In this document: positions 1-11,797 of the stretch, in pieces | Layout: each line of letters begins with the position of its first letter | Position numbering within the stretch: position 1 is the first letter of the stretch | Assembly (NCBI GenBank): GCA_963555705.1 | Contig: OY743170.1 | Location: 32,873,362-32,937,361 of the forward strand | DNA: 64,000 bases | DNA from: Ligustrum vulgare | Taxonomy: Eukaryota; Streptophyta; Magnoliopsida; Lamiales; Oleaceae | Reading direction: 5' to 3' | Position numbers and translations under genes: made by a program | The notes under the pieces: model-generated | The model's database searches: none | The model's input: only the letters and a program-made list of their open reading frames with translations | What the model was told of the DNA's origin: nothing

Positions 1-185
1 GTTTTTTGAAATAAGAATTAAAATAAATGTAAAATAATTTTCAATACATGAACTAAGGATATTATTGAAAAAAAGAAAAGAATGTAAGGATAAAATAAGA
101 AATCAAAATATTCTCACTCATCTATACTTTTAAGATATAGTACGTAAAATGTGCGTTGCATGTCATATTGTAACATCATTGTGAC

Positions 186-245
<60 letters not shown>

Positions 246-1333
246 GAAAAATATATAGTTTGGATAAATAGGATGAAAATTGTTCAAATTTACCCAATAC
301 ACTATTGATCATTCAAAAGACACAATATATACCAAATTAGTTAGTGCCCAATTTCTGTTATCAAACTCAATTTGTTCTTAAATTTAATTAATTGAATTAT
401 TAAACTACAAACACGTTTTGATAAAATCTTCTATGAAGATATATAATTAATGACAAAATTTCATCATTGATAAAATATAATGGACACTCTTGACGTTTAA
501 CGTACATTTTTCAATCATGCATTTCAACAACTTTTATCAAAATATATTAAAAACGACTATATATAATGTATATTATTATCACATAGAATACTGAACTAGA
601 CTATATTAATAATTAAAATCTATATTATCATAAGGATAATGTTTAATTCATATAAATTCCTCAACATTTATAAGGCCTACAACATTTTGAAATATCAAAA
701 TAATAGGATGAAAAAATATTGGAGGTGAAACTTAAAATTTTTCTACTTGAGATTGTAAATTTAAAATATTTACATACTTAATCCCCAAACTATATTAAAT
801 TTGTCAATATTTCAATATTCAAATAAAATAAGTCTAACGCCTATACAATAAAGAACATTCATACTTTTAGTACTTTTATTGTAACACAATTATTAATTTT
901 TAACTTTAATTTTTTATTTTAAATTTTACACATTTCTTACTAATGCATTTGTTAATAATCAAACGAGATACAAAGGTAAAATCAATAAAATTTTGATCAA
1001 TTGGTGTTTGTAATTCTATTAATAGGACTCTGTTAAATCCTAATATTCTCTCCTATATCGTTCAAAAATGTCACCATATTTCCCTTAGCAACTTGTTGAA
1101 GAATACTAACAGAACTCATTGGAACCAAAAGTTTCTTATTATCCTATATTTGCACGTGAATAGGTAACTTGAAGTTATCTTGAGGTGAGAGGAGATTATA
1201 AAATCTACTTAAAACAACGTATCACTATTTAAGTAAGTGTCCTTGTTCATTTGTCACAAATTTATCCTTCCCAAAACACTATTCTTCTAAAAAATTAACT
1301 TATTCGCTCGCCGCTGCTACGGGAATCGCTTTA
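1..1333. other. AT-rich intergenic DNA
   Basis: I see no gene, RNA gene or clear transposon end here. The stretch is strongly AT-rich with many short A and T runs. The only structured piece is the trinucleotide microsatellite listed separately. Confidence 0.6.
187..245. repeat. (TTA)n microsatellite
   Basis: About twenty uninterrupted TTA units. Reading it as poly-Asn on the minus strand is an artefact of the repeat. Such a tract is likely length-polymorphic. Confidence 0.97.
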
Positions 1334-1452
1334 GCCTCTGTTTGTTAAAAAATATGTTTTTTTTATGTTTTCTAGGTAAAATGTGTGGTTAAAAAGTGAT
1401 TTGGGGAATTGTGTAGAAAAAAAACATATTTAAAAACATGTTTGCCAAACAC
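1334..1452. mobile_element. Short MITE-like element, copy 1 of a dispersed family
   Basis: The left end reads GCCTCTGTTTG after a TTA; the right end, reverse complemented, reads GTGTTTGGCAAACATG. The interior has the family words GGTAAAATGTGTGGTTAAAAA. The same pattern recurs at 21438, 23770, 37000, 42789, 46990 and 48375. No exact target duplication is visible, so the ends are approximate. Confidence 0.5.
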
Positions 1453-2445
1453 ATTCTTATCTTTCTTTTCCTCTGGCTACTAAGATGTTTCAGTTCGCCA
1501 TGTTATCTCTTGCCAACCCATGGATTCAACTGCAGTTCGAAAGATTGCCCTATTCGGGAATCTCCGGATCTAAGCTTATTTTCAACTCCCCGAGGATATT
1601 TCAATTCCAGAACGCTTTTATTTATGATAGATAATGATGGTTAAGCAAGGATGTAAGCAAAATAATTTTATGAATGAGACTACGGGTAATAATTTAACAT
1701 GGAGAATTTTTTGAGCTCCGTAATTCTCTTTTCTTAATTATAAAATTTCAGTTTATTTATTTATTTTTTGTGTATTAACTTGTAGGTGAATGGAACATTA
1801 AGAATTTCTTTCTCATCTCTTAATTGTAAAAGTTTAGTTTTTATTTCTTGTAAATTAATGAAAAGGGATTAATATGTATGGTATTAATAAGTACAAAAGG
1901 GTATTATTGGCTATAAAGAGAGAAATATAAGGATAAAATATGAAATCAAGTGTTTCTCCCCTATCCACACTTTTAATATAAATTGTAGAAGATTATAGAT
2001 GTAGATGTAGATAGATTGTAGATGTAGATGTAGAAGATGTAGATATGCAATTAATATTTAGTGAAATTGAAACGCAAGAAAATTGGATAATTTATTTATT
2101 GTCATGAAGCGTAGTGTAAGGAAAGTAATTAATCTCCATCAAATAATGTATTCATAACATAGTTTATTTGCAAATTATAACCTTTAAGAAAACTAATAAT
2201 GGTAATTTAAGTTTTATTAAAACTATCACGTCTTCAATTTTCAACACCGCCAACATAAGATTAATTATTTGTACCCTTAAGTGAATATAAAATAACTTCC
2301 AACTTATATCTCCTCACATAGTGGCTTCCAAAAATTTGAACTTACGAAATTATTAGAATTTGTAATCATATTTTGGCATAACATTATTCACTCACATATA
2401 TAAGTTTATTCAGATTATTGGGATATTGGAGATCCAATCTAGAGT
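1453..2445. other. Intergenic DNA with a short GATGTA minisatellite
   Basis: No gene is supported. A 68-codon open frame at 1438-1644 overlaps the MITE-like sequence and shows no recognisable domain. At 1991-2045 there is a small imperfect array of GATGTA/GATGTAGA words. Confidence 0.5.
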
Positions 2446-2855
2446 TGTGCATATTGTGGCGTTTCATTTTGGTATAAGGAGAGAACTAGAAAGCATTATA
2501 ATACATCGAAGCCAAAAGTTCTCTTTGTGTGGTATGCAAGGAAAATTAGAGCTACCAAAGATGCATGATCCTCCATAGGTCCTAAATGATTTACTACATG
2601 GTTTAAGCCGAAAGAGCAAACATTTCCTTGAGAACATTCAACTATACAGTACAATGTTTTCTTTTATGTCCATGGGGGGGAAAGATTGATTTAAGTATAA
2701 ATAAAGGAAAATGAGCTCCTATATTTCGGATGCATGGTCAAAATTATCACATGATTGGAAGTTTATTGCCTCCCGAAGGTTGCCCACCGAAGTTTTCCCA
2801 GCTCTATATTTATGATACAGATAATGAAGCGTCGAATAGAATACAAGCTGTCTGG
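2446..2855 (+). pseudogene. Helitron Rep/helicase N-terminal relic
   Basis: Three-frame reading gives pieces in the order of the N-terminal Helitron helicase-like region: a CAYCG zinc-ligand start, SLCGMQGKLELP, FSFMSMGGK, then IFRMHGQNYHMIGSLLPPEG, and a LYIYDTDNEASNRI segment. Plant Helitron replicase-helicases have exactly this series of motifs. The frame is broken by at least two shifts and by stop codons after HDPP and NKGK. The rolling-circle Rep tyrosines and the helicase domain are absent. It is therefore a decayed fragment of an autonomous Helitron, not a gene. Confidence rests on the long ordered motif match; exact ends are uncertain. Confidence 0.8.
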
Positions 2856-3182
2856 TAAGTCTCGTATGTGTTTATTTCTTCAGTTTACAAATTTGTTAGG
2901 TTTGGCAACAACAATTAAGAGAAATAAAACTAGTTACAAAGTGTTTAACACTTGACTGCTCACGATTCACCAACATCCACTAGGTTCAAGAACTTCCAAA
3001 GATTTGCTTCCCACTACTAAATTTTGAACCACTCGGGAGTCAAAAATTCAGTGATATAAAACATTATTGCTTCACTATTGTTTTCACATCAAAATTCTCC
3101 TACTTTAAGAAACAAAAATTTACTTGGCACTAACATAGAAACATTCTCAATAACCAATCCATATCATTTCACCACAAGCACA

Positions 3183-3239
3183 GGAGTACCACTCTTCTTT
3201 TGTAGCGTAAAATCGAAACCCTGTTGGCGTTTCCTCCAT
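3183..3239 (-). pseudogene. NAC-domain gene start, truncated relic
   Basis: An ATG on the minus strand at 3239 opens MEETPTGFRFYATKEEW. NAC transcription factors begin with a very similar block (PPGFRF[HY]PTDEEL in subdomain A). Here the Pro of PTDEE is Ala and the frame runs into unrelated sequence after about 19 residues, so subdomains B to E are missing. Upstream on the same strand lies a plausible 5' UTR with the microsatellite at 3280-3367, and then the Copia insertion at 3436. The match is short but covers the most conserved start of the family. It could be a broken first exon or a captured fragment. Confidence 0.45.
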
Positions 3240-3279
3240 TTTTTTCTTCTGTTTTGCGACTACATTACACAAGTCTTGG

Positions 3280-3364
<85 letters not shown>

Positions 3365-3367
3365 TAT
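3280..3367. repeat. Compound (TG)n(TA)n(CA)n microsatellite
   Basis: A run of TG units passes into a long TA run and then CA units, making a near-perfect inverted repeat that could extrude as a hairpin. It lies between the NAC-like ATG and the Copia insertion. Confidence 0.97.
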
Positions 3368-3435
3368 AATTGTGTATGTTGGGGCAGTGGGAGTAGCTGA
3401 GTGAAAGGGGAAAATCTGAAAAGGATTCTAGATGG

Positions 3436-4102
3436 TGTTGAAAATGTGATGTAGGAAAATGAAGAAAACAATAGAAAAAACAACAAAATAGATGAAAAAA
3501 ATAAGAAGGTTCAAACACGTAGAACGTTGTCCTCAAACTATATTTGCTCCCACCGAGATTCAAGTTTTCTTTTGGGATTATAGCAAATAGGTTTGTAGGA
3601 TTAATCAAGCATTTTTCAAGTTCAAACAAAGCAAAATAAGAACTTGAACCTTAAAACAAGAACACTTGAATATGGAATGAAAGCGGAATAATTTGGATAT
3701 TAATCTTGACTCAAAATGTTTCAAAAGGTGAATTGGAATGAAGTATAATCACATATTTATAGATATCCAAGCACCAATTATGAATTGGTGCCAACTCTTC
3801 ATGGAAAGATGCATTAAATCTGTAAAAGGTACCAAAATCAAATTTAAATAAACCAACTTAACGGTCAAATTATTGCACCGTGCGATTGCGCGGTTCAAAA
3901 CTATGCGGTCGCGTGGTTATAGCATTTAATCACACATCAAAAATTGACGTGTGATCGCATGGAATATGTACCATGCAGTTGCATGGTATTCCGAATTTTG
4001 GCCACCTTTTCTCATTTCCATTTCTCTCCAATTTCATTCCTTATTTTATCAATAATTATTTTGAACAATACATATATACGAACAATACATATCTATCTAA
4101 CA
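3436..4102 (-). repeat. 3' LTR of the Copia element
   Basis: It aligns along its length to 11798-12402. It contains an extra segment around 3890-3955 that is missing from the other LTR, and a duplicated AACAATACATAT word at its right end. On the minus strand it is preceded by a weak purine-rich tract (about 4103-4113). Confidence 0.92.
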
Positions 4103-4635
4103 ATCCTCCACTGTTCAAAATGTATTTTGATAAAATTTTCAATACTTATGCGTAAGGATTAGATATCTTTCGATTTGAATCTATACATAGCGTGATCAAT
4201 CACATGGTATCTTTGAAATCCTAGGTAGCATAAAAGCTTTGAACCTATTATTCCTTTGTAACGAAACCATTGAGATCACACACACAAGTATCATTGTGTT
4301 CTATGTTTACAACTCACTTAGCACTTTTATGGCCTTGTGCTCATCCAATTCATGAACTTTTAAGAGATAAACTTCAACTCTCTATCGAGACGACACATCT
4401 CTTAGTTCATATAGGTAAAGTTCTTTCAGTATCTATGTCATATTTACAGATACTTGATCCTATCGATCTAAACTTTATTAAAAGTTATAAACTTAGCCCT
4501 CCTTTCTGTGACAACCAACACTTATCTTGATAAGTGTTGAATATTATCCACTTATTGAATGATTTGTTTTTACCTTTTGAACCTAAAATGTACTTTTTAG
4601 TAAGTTTAGGTAGGGTTGCCATCATTGATGGATCT

Positions 4636-6115
4636 TTAAGTAAGAAGTTTTAACCCCATCCTACTCGAAGTGGTCCTCACTAATTCTTTAGTAAGTGGTT
4701 TTGTTAGTGGATCCACTAAATTATCATTTGATTTTACATAAGTGATTGAAATTGTTCCATCTTTGATCAATTTCCTTACATAGTCGTGTCTTAGACTTAT
4801 ATGTCTAGACTTTCTATTGAATACTTCAGTGTATGTTCTAGCTAAAGTGGTTTGACTATCACATAGTATTGGAATAGAATTTAAATCTTTATCTCCTATT
4901 GGAATCTCATACAAGAATTTAAATTCTTATCTCCTATTGGAATTTCATACAAGAGATCCCTTAGCCACTCAGCTTCTTTTCCGACCTTTGCCAATGCTAC
5001 AAATTCGGATTCCATTGTTGAGTGTGTTATACATGTTTGTTTCTCGGATCTCCATGAGATTGCTACTCCTCCAAGAGTAAACACCCAACCTAAGGTGGAT
5101 TTATTCTCACCTGTACTAGATATCCAACTTGCATTGGTAAATCCTTCTAGGATTGCCGGAAACCGGGAATATTGGAGACCTATATCTTTGGTTTTCTTTA
5201 AATAACCAAGAACACGTCCAATTGCCTTCCAATGTTCCTTACTTGGGTTACTAGTAAACCTACTAAGTTTACTAACCACAAATGCTATATCCGGTCTAGT
5301 GCATTGGACCGCATACATCAGAGATCCAATAGCACTTGCAAATTCAAGTTGTGCTATTGATATTCCATCATTTTTTACAAGTTTAATACTTGCATCAAAT
5401 GGGGTGTTTGCTTCTTTAATGTTCAAATGTTTAAACTTATCAATCACATTCTCAATTTAATGTGTTTGATTAAGCATAAAATCCTCTCTTGCGACCTTGA
5501 TACCTAATATGGTATTCACTTATCTTTCATTTTAAATGTGGAAGATAGAAACTTTTTTGTTTCATTTATGCCTTTAATATGATTACTTCTAATCAACATA
5601 TCATCCACATAAAGGAATATAATCACAACATGTTTTTCATGTTCCTTCGAATATAAGCACTTATCAACACTATTGTATTTGAATCCAAATGACATAATTT
5701 CAAAATCGAATTTCTCATGCCATTTTTTCGGTACCTGTTTTAAACCATATAACGATTTAACTATTTTGCATATTTTCTTTTCATTTCCGAGGAAAAAAAA
5801 ATCTTCAGGTTGTTCCATATAAACCTCCTCATCGAGGTCCCCATTTAAGAAAGCTGTTTTAACATCCATTTGATGTATGTGCAAATTATGAATGGAAGCT
5901 AAGGAAAACATTATTCTTATAGATTTAATGCATGCCACGGGTGCATATGTATCAAAATAATCTATTCCTTCCTTTTGTTGATAACCTTTGGCTACTAGTC
6001 GGGCTTTAAAGGTATTAAGAGTACCATCTGCGTTGAACTTCTTTCTAAATACCCATTTACATCCTATATGTTTAGAGCCATTTTGTAGATCAACAAGTTC
6101 TCAAGTATTGTTAGA
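4636..6115 (-). pseudogene. Copia reverse transcriptase and RNase H, broken
   Basis: Minus-strand pieces read QMDVKTAFLNGDL and then YVDDM (the RT catalytic box), followed by [15 protein letters not shown] and the RNase H region with [10 protein letters not shown] and the terminal KSNDNLVDPLTKPL block. All are diagnostic of Ty1/Copia. The RNase H entry motif, normally G[YF]TDADW, reads GFTNASW here, so the acidic residues are lost. A short tandem duplication at about 4896-4945 repeats a YEIPIGDK segment and breaks the frame. There is a further break near 5450-5515. It cannot encode a functional polymerase. Confidence 0.92.
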
Positions 6116-6139
6116 CATTATTGAATTCATTTCATCTTT

Positions 6140-7542
6140 TCAAAAATTACTATCTGTTGATGACATAGCCTCTTTATAAGTTTTAGGATCCGTTTCGGTT
6201 TGAAGAACATATGGTAATATTCTTATGAAACTCTTTGTATCTCCTTCAATAAGATAAAGAGAAAAAAGTTGAGAGTCAGTTTCGTTCGGTCCTAATACTT
6301 TTTCTTTTCGAGTTCTTTTGATTCTATGAAGTTCATTAGGATCGTCAACATCTTTAGAGGATGTTTCTCCAAATGTTTTTGTAGAATTTTGAATCACTTT
6401 ATTTGATTCCACAACATTATTATCCGAAGATAAAGAATCCTCAAAGAACTCTACTTCGCGTGACTCAATTATCACATTGGCCTCCAAATTCAATAATCGA
6501 TATGCTTTACTATTTGAAGCATATCCAACAAATACACATTTGATCCCTGTTGGACCAAGTTTTGTTCGTTTTGGATCGGTGTTTTTGCAATAAGCAAGAC
6601 ACCCCCACACTTTGAAGTAACCAATATTTGGTTTTCTTCCTTTCCATAATTCATATGGAGATACTCTTGTAAATTTAGAAGGAACTCTATTTAATATATG
6701 ACATGCACTAAGTAATGCTTCACCCCAAATAAATGGAAATTTAGAATATAACAACATTGCATTAATCATTTCAACAAGTGTCCTATTTTTTCTTTCCGCC
6801 AAACCATTTTGTTCGGGTGTTCTAGGTGCACTACGTTGATGAATTATGTCATGTTGTTCATAAAATAAGTTAAAATCACTAGAGAATTTTTATTTTCTTA
6901 TTTAAGTGATTTTCAACTTCATTTTTATATGCTTTGAAAGTTTCAAGCCTCATCCTTATGTTTTAATAAATAAACATAAGTAAATCTAGAACAATCATCA
7001 ATAAATGTTATGAAATATCTATTTCCTCCTCTTGTTAACATACCATTTAATTCACATATGTCGGTATGCACAAGATCTAATAAATGAGTTGTTCTAGTTA
7101 CACTATGAAAATGTTTCTTAATCATCTTAGATTCTACACAAGTTTTGCATTTATAAACTTTGTTTTCATCATAAGATATTAAGTCACTCATTTTCATTGT
7201 TTTCATAGTATTATTGCCTATATGTCCTAATCGACCATGTCACAAAGTAAAAGAGTCAAACATATAAGTGGAATTTACTTTATTCATATTATTATTGTCA
7301 ACGATATATAATTTGACCATTCCATCACTAGAATAGCCATTTCCAACAAAGATCCCATTACGTGATAATACAAGTTTACCAGATTCATAAATACTTTTGA
7401 TTCCGGGTTTTCCCAAAAAATCACAACTAACTAAGTTTCTATTCATGTCCGTAATATGGAATACATTAGTAAAAGCAACGATTTTTCTAGATGTGAAGAT
7501 GATATCTATACTTCCTTTTCCAACCACTTTGGAGCGGCCTTC
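6140..7542 (-). pseudogene. Copia protease tail, pre-integrase and integrase, broken
   Basis: From high to low coordinate: a segment with VVGKGSIDIIF and NRNLVSCDFLGKPG (end of protease/GAG-pre-integrase), then CKTCVESKM and LVHTDICELNG with FITFIDDCSRF (integrase core), then AERKNRTLVEM and FIWGEALLSACHILNRVP (integrase end). This is the normal Copia order. Frames are interrupted near 7207-7240 and 6803-6942. The upstream end at 7542 is the insertion point of the nested LTR element. Confidence 0.9.
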
Positions 7543-7547
7543 ATTAC

Positions 7548-8377
7548 TGACGCGATCCCACTCAGGAATCTCGACAAAAAAATGCGGAATAAATGACACA
7601 ATAATAGGAAAGATCCATATTCAGCCAAAACACAAGAAACAAGACATGAAACGATAAATAAAAGATAGGATTGACGATAGGACCTGGACCCGACAATCAC
7701 GACGCGAAGATTTGACGATGCAGATTGAAGATCCAAAGTTTTCGAAACTCCACAAGGACTTGTCAATTTCCTTGTTAAGTTTCTAGTTGGAAAGCCACAA
7801 ATATCTCACAATATTTTATAAGTTCAATTGGTTGTTCTTGAAGAACACACAAAGGAAATCCTCAACCTTTCAAAGAGAACACTCTCTATTTCATTCAATA
7901 ATATCAAAGTCAATGTTTACAATGATTGAAAAATGATAACATAAACTAAAAACGGACTAAACCTAACCCTAGCCGCTAAAAGGTTCCAAATATAATTATT
8001 AAATAAATAAAATGGAAATTAAATGAAAACTCTCGAAAATCTGGACCGCTGGTCAATTACGGCCGTAAAAGATATACTTACGACCGTGAGTATGATTTTG
8101 TATGCTGGTTATGGCCGTGACGAAGTTGCTTACGGCCGTTAGTATGGTTTTCCCTGAATTCTTCTTTTTTGCTGAGAGAGACTTACGGTCGTGAGAACCG
8201 TTGATTACGGCTGTAAGAGTTCTATTGGTCTCCAAACTTCGATCCTTCAACTTGGTTTGAATCGTTCGTCTTCTCTGCTCGACTCCAACATGAAACTTGC
8301 TCCATTTCGCACATAGATCACTGTCATATTGTCGATAGATCAACTTCTCCTTTCGATGCCTATTTTGTATCATATCA
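7548..8377 (-). repeat. 3' LTR of the nested element
   Basis: It starts TGACGCGATCCC and ends CATATCA on the plus strand. It contains several ACGGCCGTAA-like palindromic words, also present in its partner at 10155-10977. Confidence 0.92.
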
Positions 8378-8648
8378 TCCCCCCTCTCTTGGAAAAGATT
8401 TGACCTCGAATTTAGAACTAGCTCAATCCTCTTGCAACTTCTGGTTTTGTTAGCTCTTAGGGCTTCTCAATTGTGCAAATGAATTTCTTCCCTATTTTAA
8501 GCTCATAATTTGACTTAGGCTCCTGGAAAACAGATTTAATAGAACTAGGGAGGGGTGTGTTAGTGGGAGTAAGTGCAAATAAACTCATTTTTATGGTGGA
8601 CTCTCCTTTTTTTTCCTTTCTGCACTCAATCTCCCCTTTTTCTGAGGT

Positions 8649-9742
8649 TTAAATCTCAACCCTCTTTTCGTTATTTTTCACTCCCTCTCCTTTTTCTGAA
8701 GTCGTGGCCTCAACTCTCTTTTCTTTAATTTCCACTCCCTCTCCTTTTTCTGAAGTTGTGGACTCAACTCTTTTATTTTTCCCCTCAAACTCACTTTTCA
8801 CTTTCAATTGGTCCTCTAGGGCTTGCGCAGGAGATAGTGGAACTAGAGTAAACTTCTTCCCACCTTTCATAAGACTGTATCTATTCGTATACCCATCATG
8901 TAGCACTTCCCTTTCATGTTTCCATGGTCTCCCCAACAATATGTGACTAATCTGCATATGCACTACATCACACAGTACCTCATCAGAATATCTACCAAGA
9001 GAAAAAGTCACCAAACCTTGTTTATTAACCTTAATTTCATGTGACTCAGTCAACCACTGCAATTTATATGGCTTTGGATGCTTCAATAAAGGTGATCCCA
9101 ATTTTTCCACCAACATTGTACTAACTACATTAGTACAACTCCCCCCATCAATCACTACAAACCTTATCATTCACTAAGCATCTAGTGCAAAAAATATTAT
9201 CCCTCCGTTCATCCACATCATCCACAACATCCACCTTACACTTAAGGCTACGAGATCGTCCATTAAAAAGTGATTCATCCACAACATTTCTCAATTTATC
9301 ATTATCACAAACATCTTTCACATCCCATCTAACTTTTTTATGTGGACATTCAAGTGTAATGTGACCCCAATCCAAACATTTAAAACACTTAACATTTCTA
9401 TCCCTAAGAGGCTTGGACTTGAAATTATAGTTACATTTGGTTGTTGGTTCAACCATCCTCTTTGGAGTATGATCACTACTCCCCTGCTTTGGCCTCCTTT
9501 CTCCTCAATGGCCTTTCATCAACCCCATCTCCTCCCCTAGTATTGGATTCACGTCTCTTATCCCTCCTATCTCTAGAATCCACTTGAGATTGCTCCTTTT
9601 GCCATCCTGCTTCTCTTTCATCCATCCTAGCCAAGAATTTATCCCATTGTGCCTCCATTGATTTAATCAATTTAATTTTCTGTTCGGAACTCATTGATGA
9701 AGATGATGAATATTTTCCCCTATGAGACATCTTTAATAGCAA
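8649..9742 (-). pseudogene. Gag zinc knuckle and aspartic protease of the nested element
   Basis: Starting from an ATG at 9742 the first piece is a basic, charged gag-like N-terminus. The second (9148-9456) contains a CCHC knuckle, CFKCLDWGHITLEC. The third (8649-9170) contains VIDGGSCTN, HILLGRPW and a following basic tail, the pattern of Gypsy retropepsins. The three lie in different frames, so the original gag-protease polyprotein is broken by shifts. The central retrotransposon-gag domain is missing. Near 8650-8775 there is a short imperfect repeat encoding EKGEGV units. Confidence 0.85.
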
Positions 9743-10154
9743 GAAAAAGAGATAAAATTCCTCACAAAATTTATCACTCGTGTATCATTCAAAATCCCAT
9801 TTTTAATATCACCCAAGAACTTTTCAAGGATTACAGATAAGGAATTTTATGGAAGACACAAATAAAACAGGAATTGAGAAATTTTCGGAATATTCAAATT
9901 TTTTTTGGGTAATTTTCGGATATATATTTTTTAATCCGAAATTTGATTATGAACACAACAAAACAAACGGAACTGAATTCGGATAAGAATTGACTAAAAT
10001 AAACAAGTATGCATTTTTTGTGTGATTTTTAATGGATCAAAATAAGGGAAACTAGACTGGCACGAAGAATAAGAAAAACAAGAAAAATCAAGAGAAACAA
10101 GAAAAAGTCAATAAATACCAAGAACTGAATCTAGATCCAAGTTCTGATACCAAA

Positions 10155-10977
10155 TAACACGATCCCACTCGGGAATCACGACAAAAAAACGTGGAATAAA
10201 CGACATAATAATAGGAAAGATCCAAATTCAGCCAAAACACAGGAAACAAGACATGAAATGATAAATAAAATGTAGGATTAACGATAGGACCTTGACCCGA
10301 CAATCACGACGCGAAGATTCGACGATACGGATTGAAGATCCAAAGTTTTCGAAGCGCGACAAGGACTTGTCAATTTCCTTGATAAGTTTCTGGTTGGAAC
10401 GCCACAAATATCTCACAATATTTGATAAGTTCAATTGGTTGTTCTTGAAGAACACACAAAGGGAATCCTCAACATTTCAAAGAGAACACTCTCTATTTCA
10501 TTCAATAATATCAAAGTTAATGTTTACAATGATTGAAAAATGATAATATAAACTAAAAACGGGCTAAACCTAACCCTAGCCGCTAAAAGGTTCCAAATAT
10601 AATTATTAAATAAAAAAAATGGAAATTAAATGAAAACTCGCAAAAATCTGGACCACCGGTCAATTACGGCCGTAAAAGATATACTTACGGCCGTAAGTAT
10701 GATTTTGTATACTGGTTATGGCCGTGACGAAGTTGCTTACGGTCGTAAGTATGGTTTTCCCTGAATTCTTCTTTTTCGCTTGAGAGAGCCTTACAACCAT
10801 TAGAACCGATGATTACGGCCGTAAGAGTTCTACTGGTCTCCAAACTTAAGACTCGGTTTGAACCGTTCATCTTCTCAGCTCGACTCCAACATGGAACTTG
10901 CTCTGTTTTGCATGTAGATCACTGTCATATTTCTAATAGATCGAATTCTCATTCGATGCCTATTTTGGATCACATCA
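10155..10977 (-). repeat. 5' LTR of the nested element
   Basis: It is homologous to 7548-8377; the first base pair has changed from TG to TA. It ends CACATCA and is followed by the ATTAC target copy. Confidence 0.92.
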
Positions 10978-10982
10978 ATTAC

Positions 10983-11777
10983 CCATTTGTATTTCATGTT
11001 CATCTTACAAGTCATGGTAAGTTTTAAACAAAGACTTATCATAACACACATGTATGATAGCACAAGTGTCATACCACCATCCTTTGAGTGTTTGGTCTTC
11101 TCAATAGCATTTGTTTTTGATTTGGCATCATAAAAATTTTCATTCTTGTTCCTCATTCTTGATTCTTCTTCAATGCGTAGATGCTTTTGTAGTCGTTCCA
11201 AAGTAAAACCTTAGGAGTTATGAAGAATCTTCTTCCGGTATCCTTTCCAAGCACTTGGAAGTTTGGCAATAATTGCCCCCACTTGAAAGGATTTCAAGAG
11301 TTCTATTTTGACCGCTTTTAATTTGTTGACAAGTACTTGTAATTCATGTACTTGAGGAAGAATAGGAATATTGTCCAAAAATTTAAAATCAAAATATTTT
11401 ATGATTAAAAATTTCTTGGTACCTTCTTCTTCCGCCTTGTATTTTTTTTCCAACTCGTTCCAAATATCTCTTTCTGAAGAAGTGTTGATGTAGAGATCGT
11501 ATAACTGGTCCGACAAAGCATTCAAAATATGTCCACGACATATTAATTCATCCTCTTGTCTTTTCTTCCTTCCGTCCCTTATTGCTTCCGTGTCCCTCTC
11601 CACTGGTTCCTCTAAAGGTTCCAAATCCGGATCCAAAATGTAGAAGATCTTCAATGCGGTAAGTAGGAATTTTAACTTGTCTTGCCAACGCGTGAAGTTT
11701 GTTCCATCAAATCTACCGAGCCTCACAAGATCTTAGTTCATCAATTTGATAGTTGCAAAAGTTGTTTCATTCAACAT
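10983..11777 (-). pseudogene. Copia GAG and start of protease, broken
   Basis: A minus-strand ATG at 11777 opens a GAG of the UBN2 type; an in-frame TAA occurs at 11733-11735, and then VRLGRFDGTNFTRWQDKLKF continues. A second stop precedes the ERLQKHLRIEEE segment. The CCHC knuckle expected next is missing. The protease begins GWWYDTCAIIHVC, where the active-site D[ST]GA reads DTCA, a Gly to Cys change. The nested element interrupts just after QMGN. Confidence 0.88.
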
Positions 11778-11797
11778 GGAAAAATATAGTTTGAGAT

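Larger units (their letters stand above)
7548..10977 (-). mobile_element. Nested non-autonomous Gypsy-type LTR element (TR-GAG-like)
   Basis: LTRs at 7548-8377 and 10155-10977 are clearly homologous, and the whole unit is flanked by a perfect ATTAC duplication (7543-7547 and 10978-10982). On the minus strand the 5' LTR is followed at once by a primer site matching initiator tRNA-Met (TGGTATCAGAA, about 10141-10152). The 3' LTR is preceded by a polypurine tract (AAGAGAGGGGGGA, 8378-8390). The interior is only about 1.8 kb and encodes a gag remnant with a zinc knuckle and a retropepsin-like protease. There is no reverse transcriptase, RNase H or integrase. It therefore depended on another element for mobility. 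Confidence 0.93.

Noticed and set aside
1438..1644. 68-codon open frame starting in MITE-like sequence
   Set aside because: No recognisable motif; a faint resemblance of its end to the Helitron relic is too short to use.
4270..4530. 86-codon plus-strand open frame
   Set aside because: It lies inside the minus-strand Copia element between RNase H and the 3' LTR and shows no domain.
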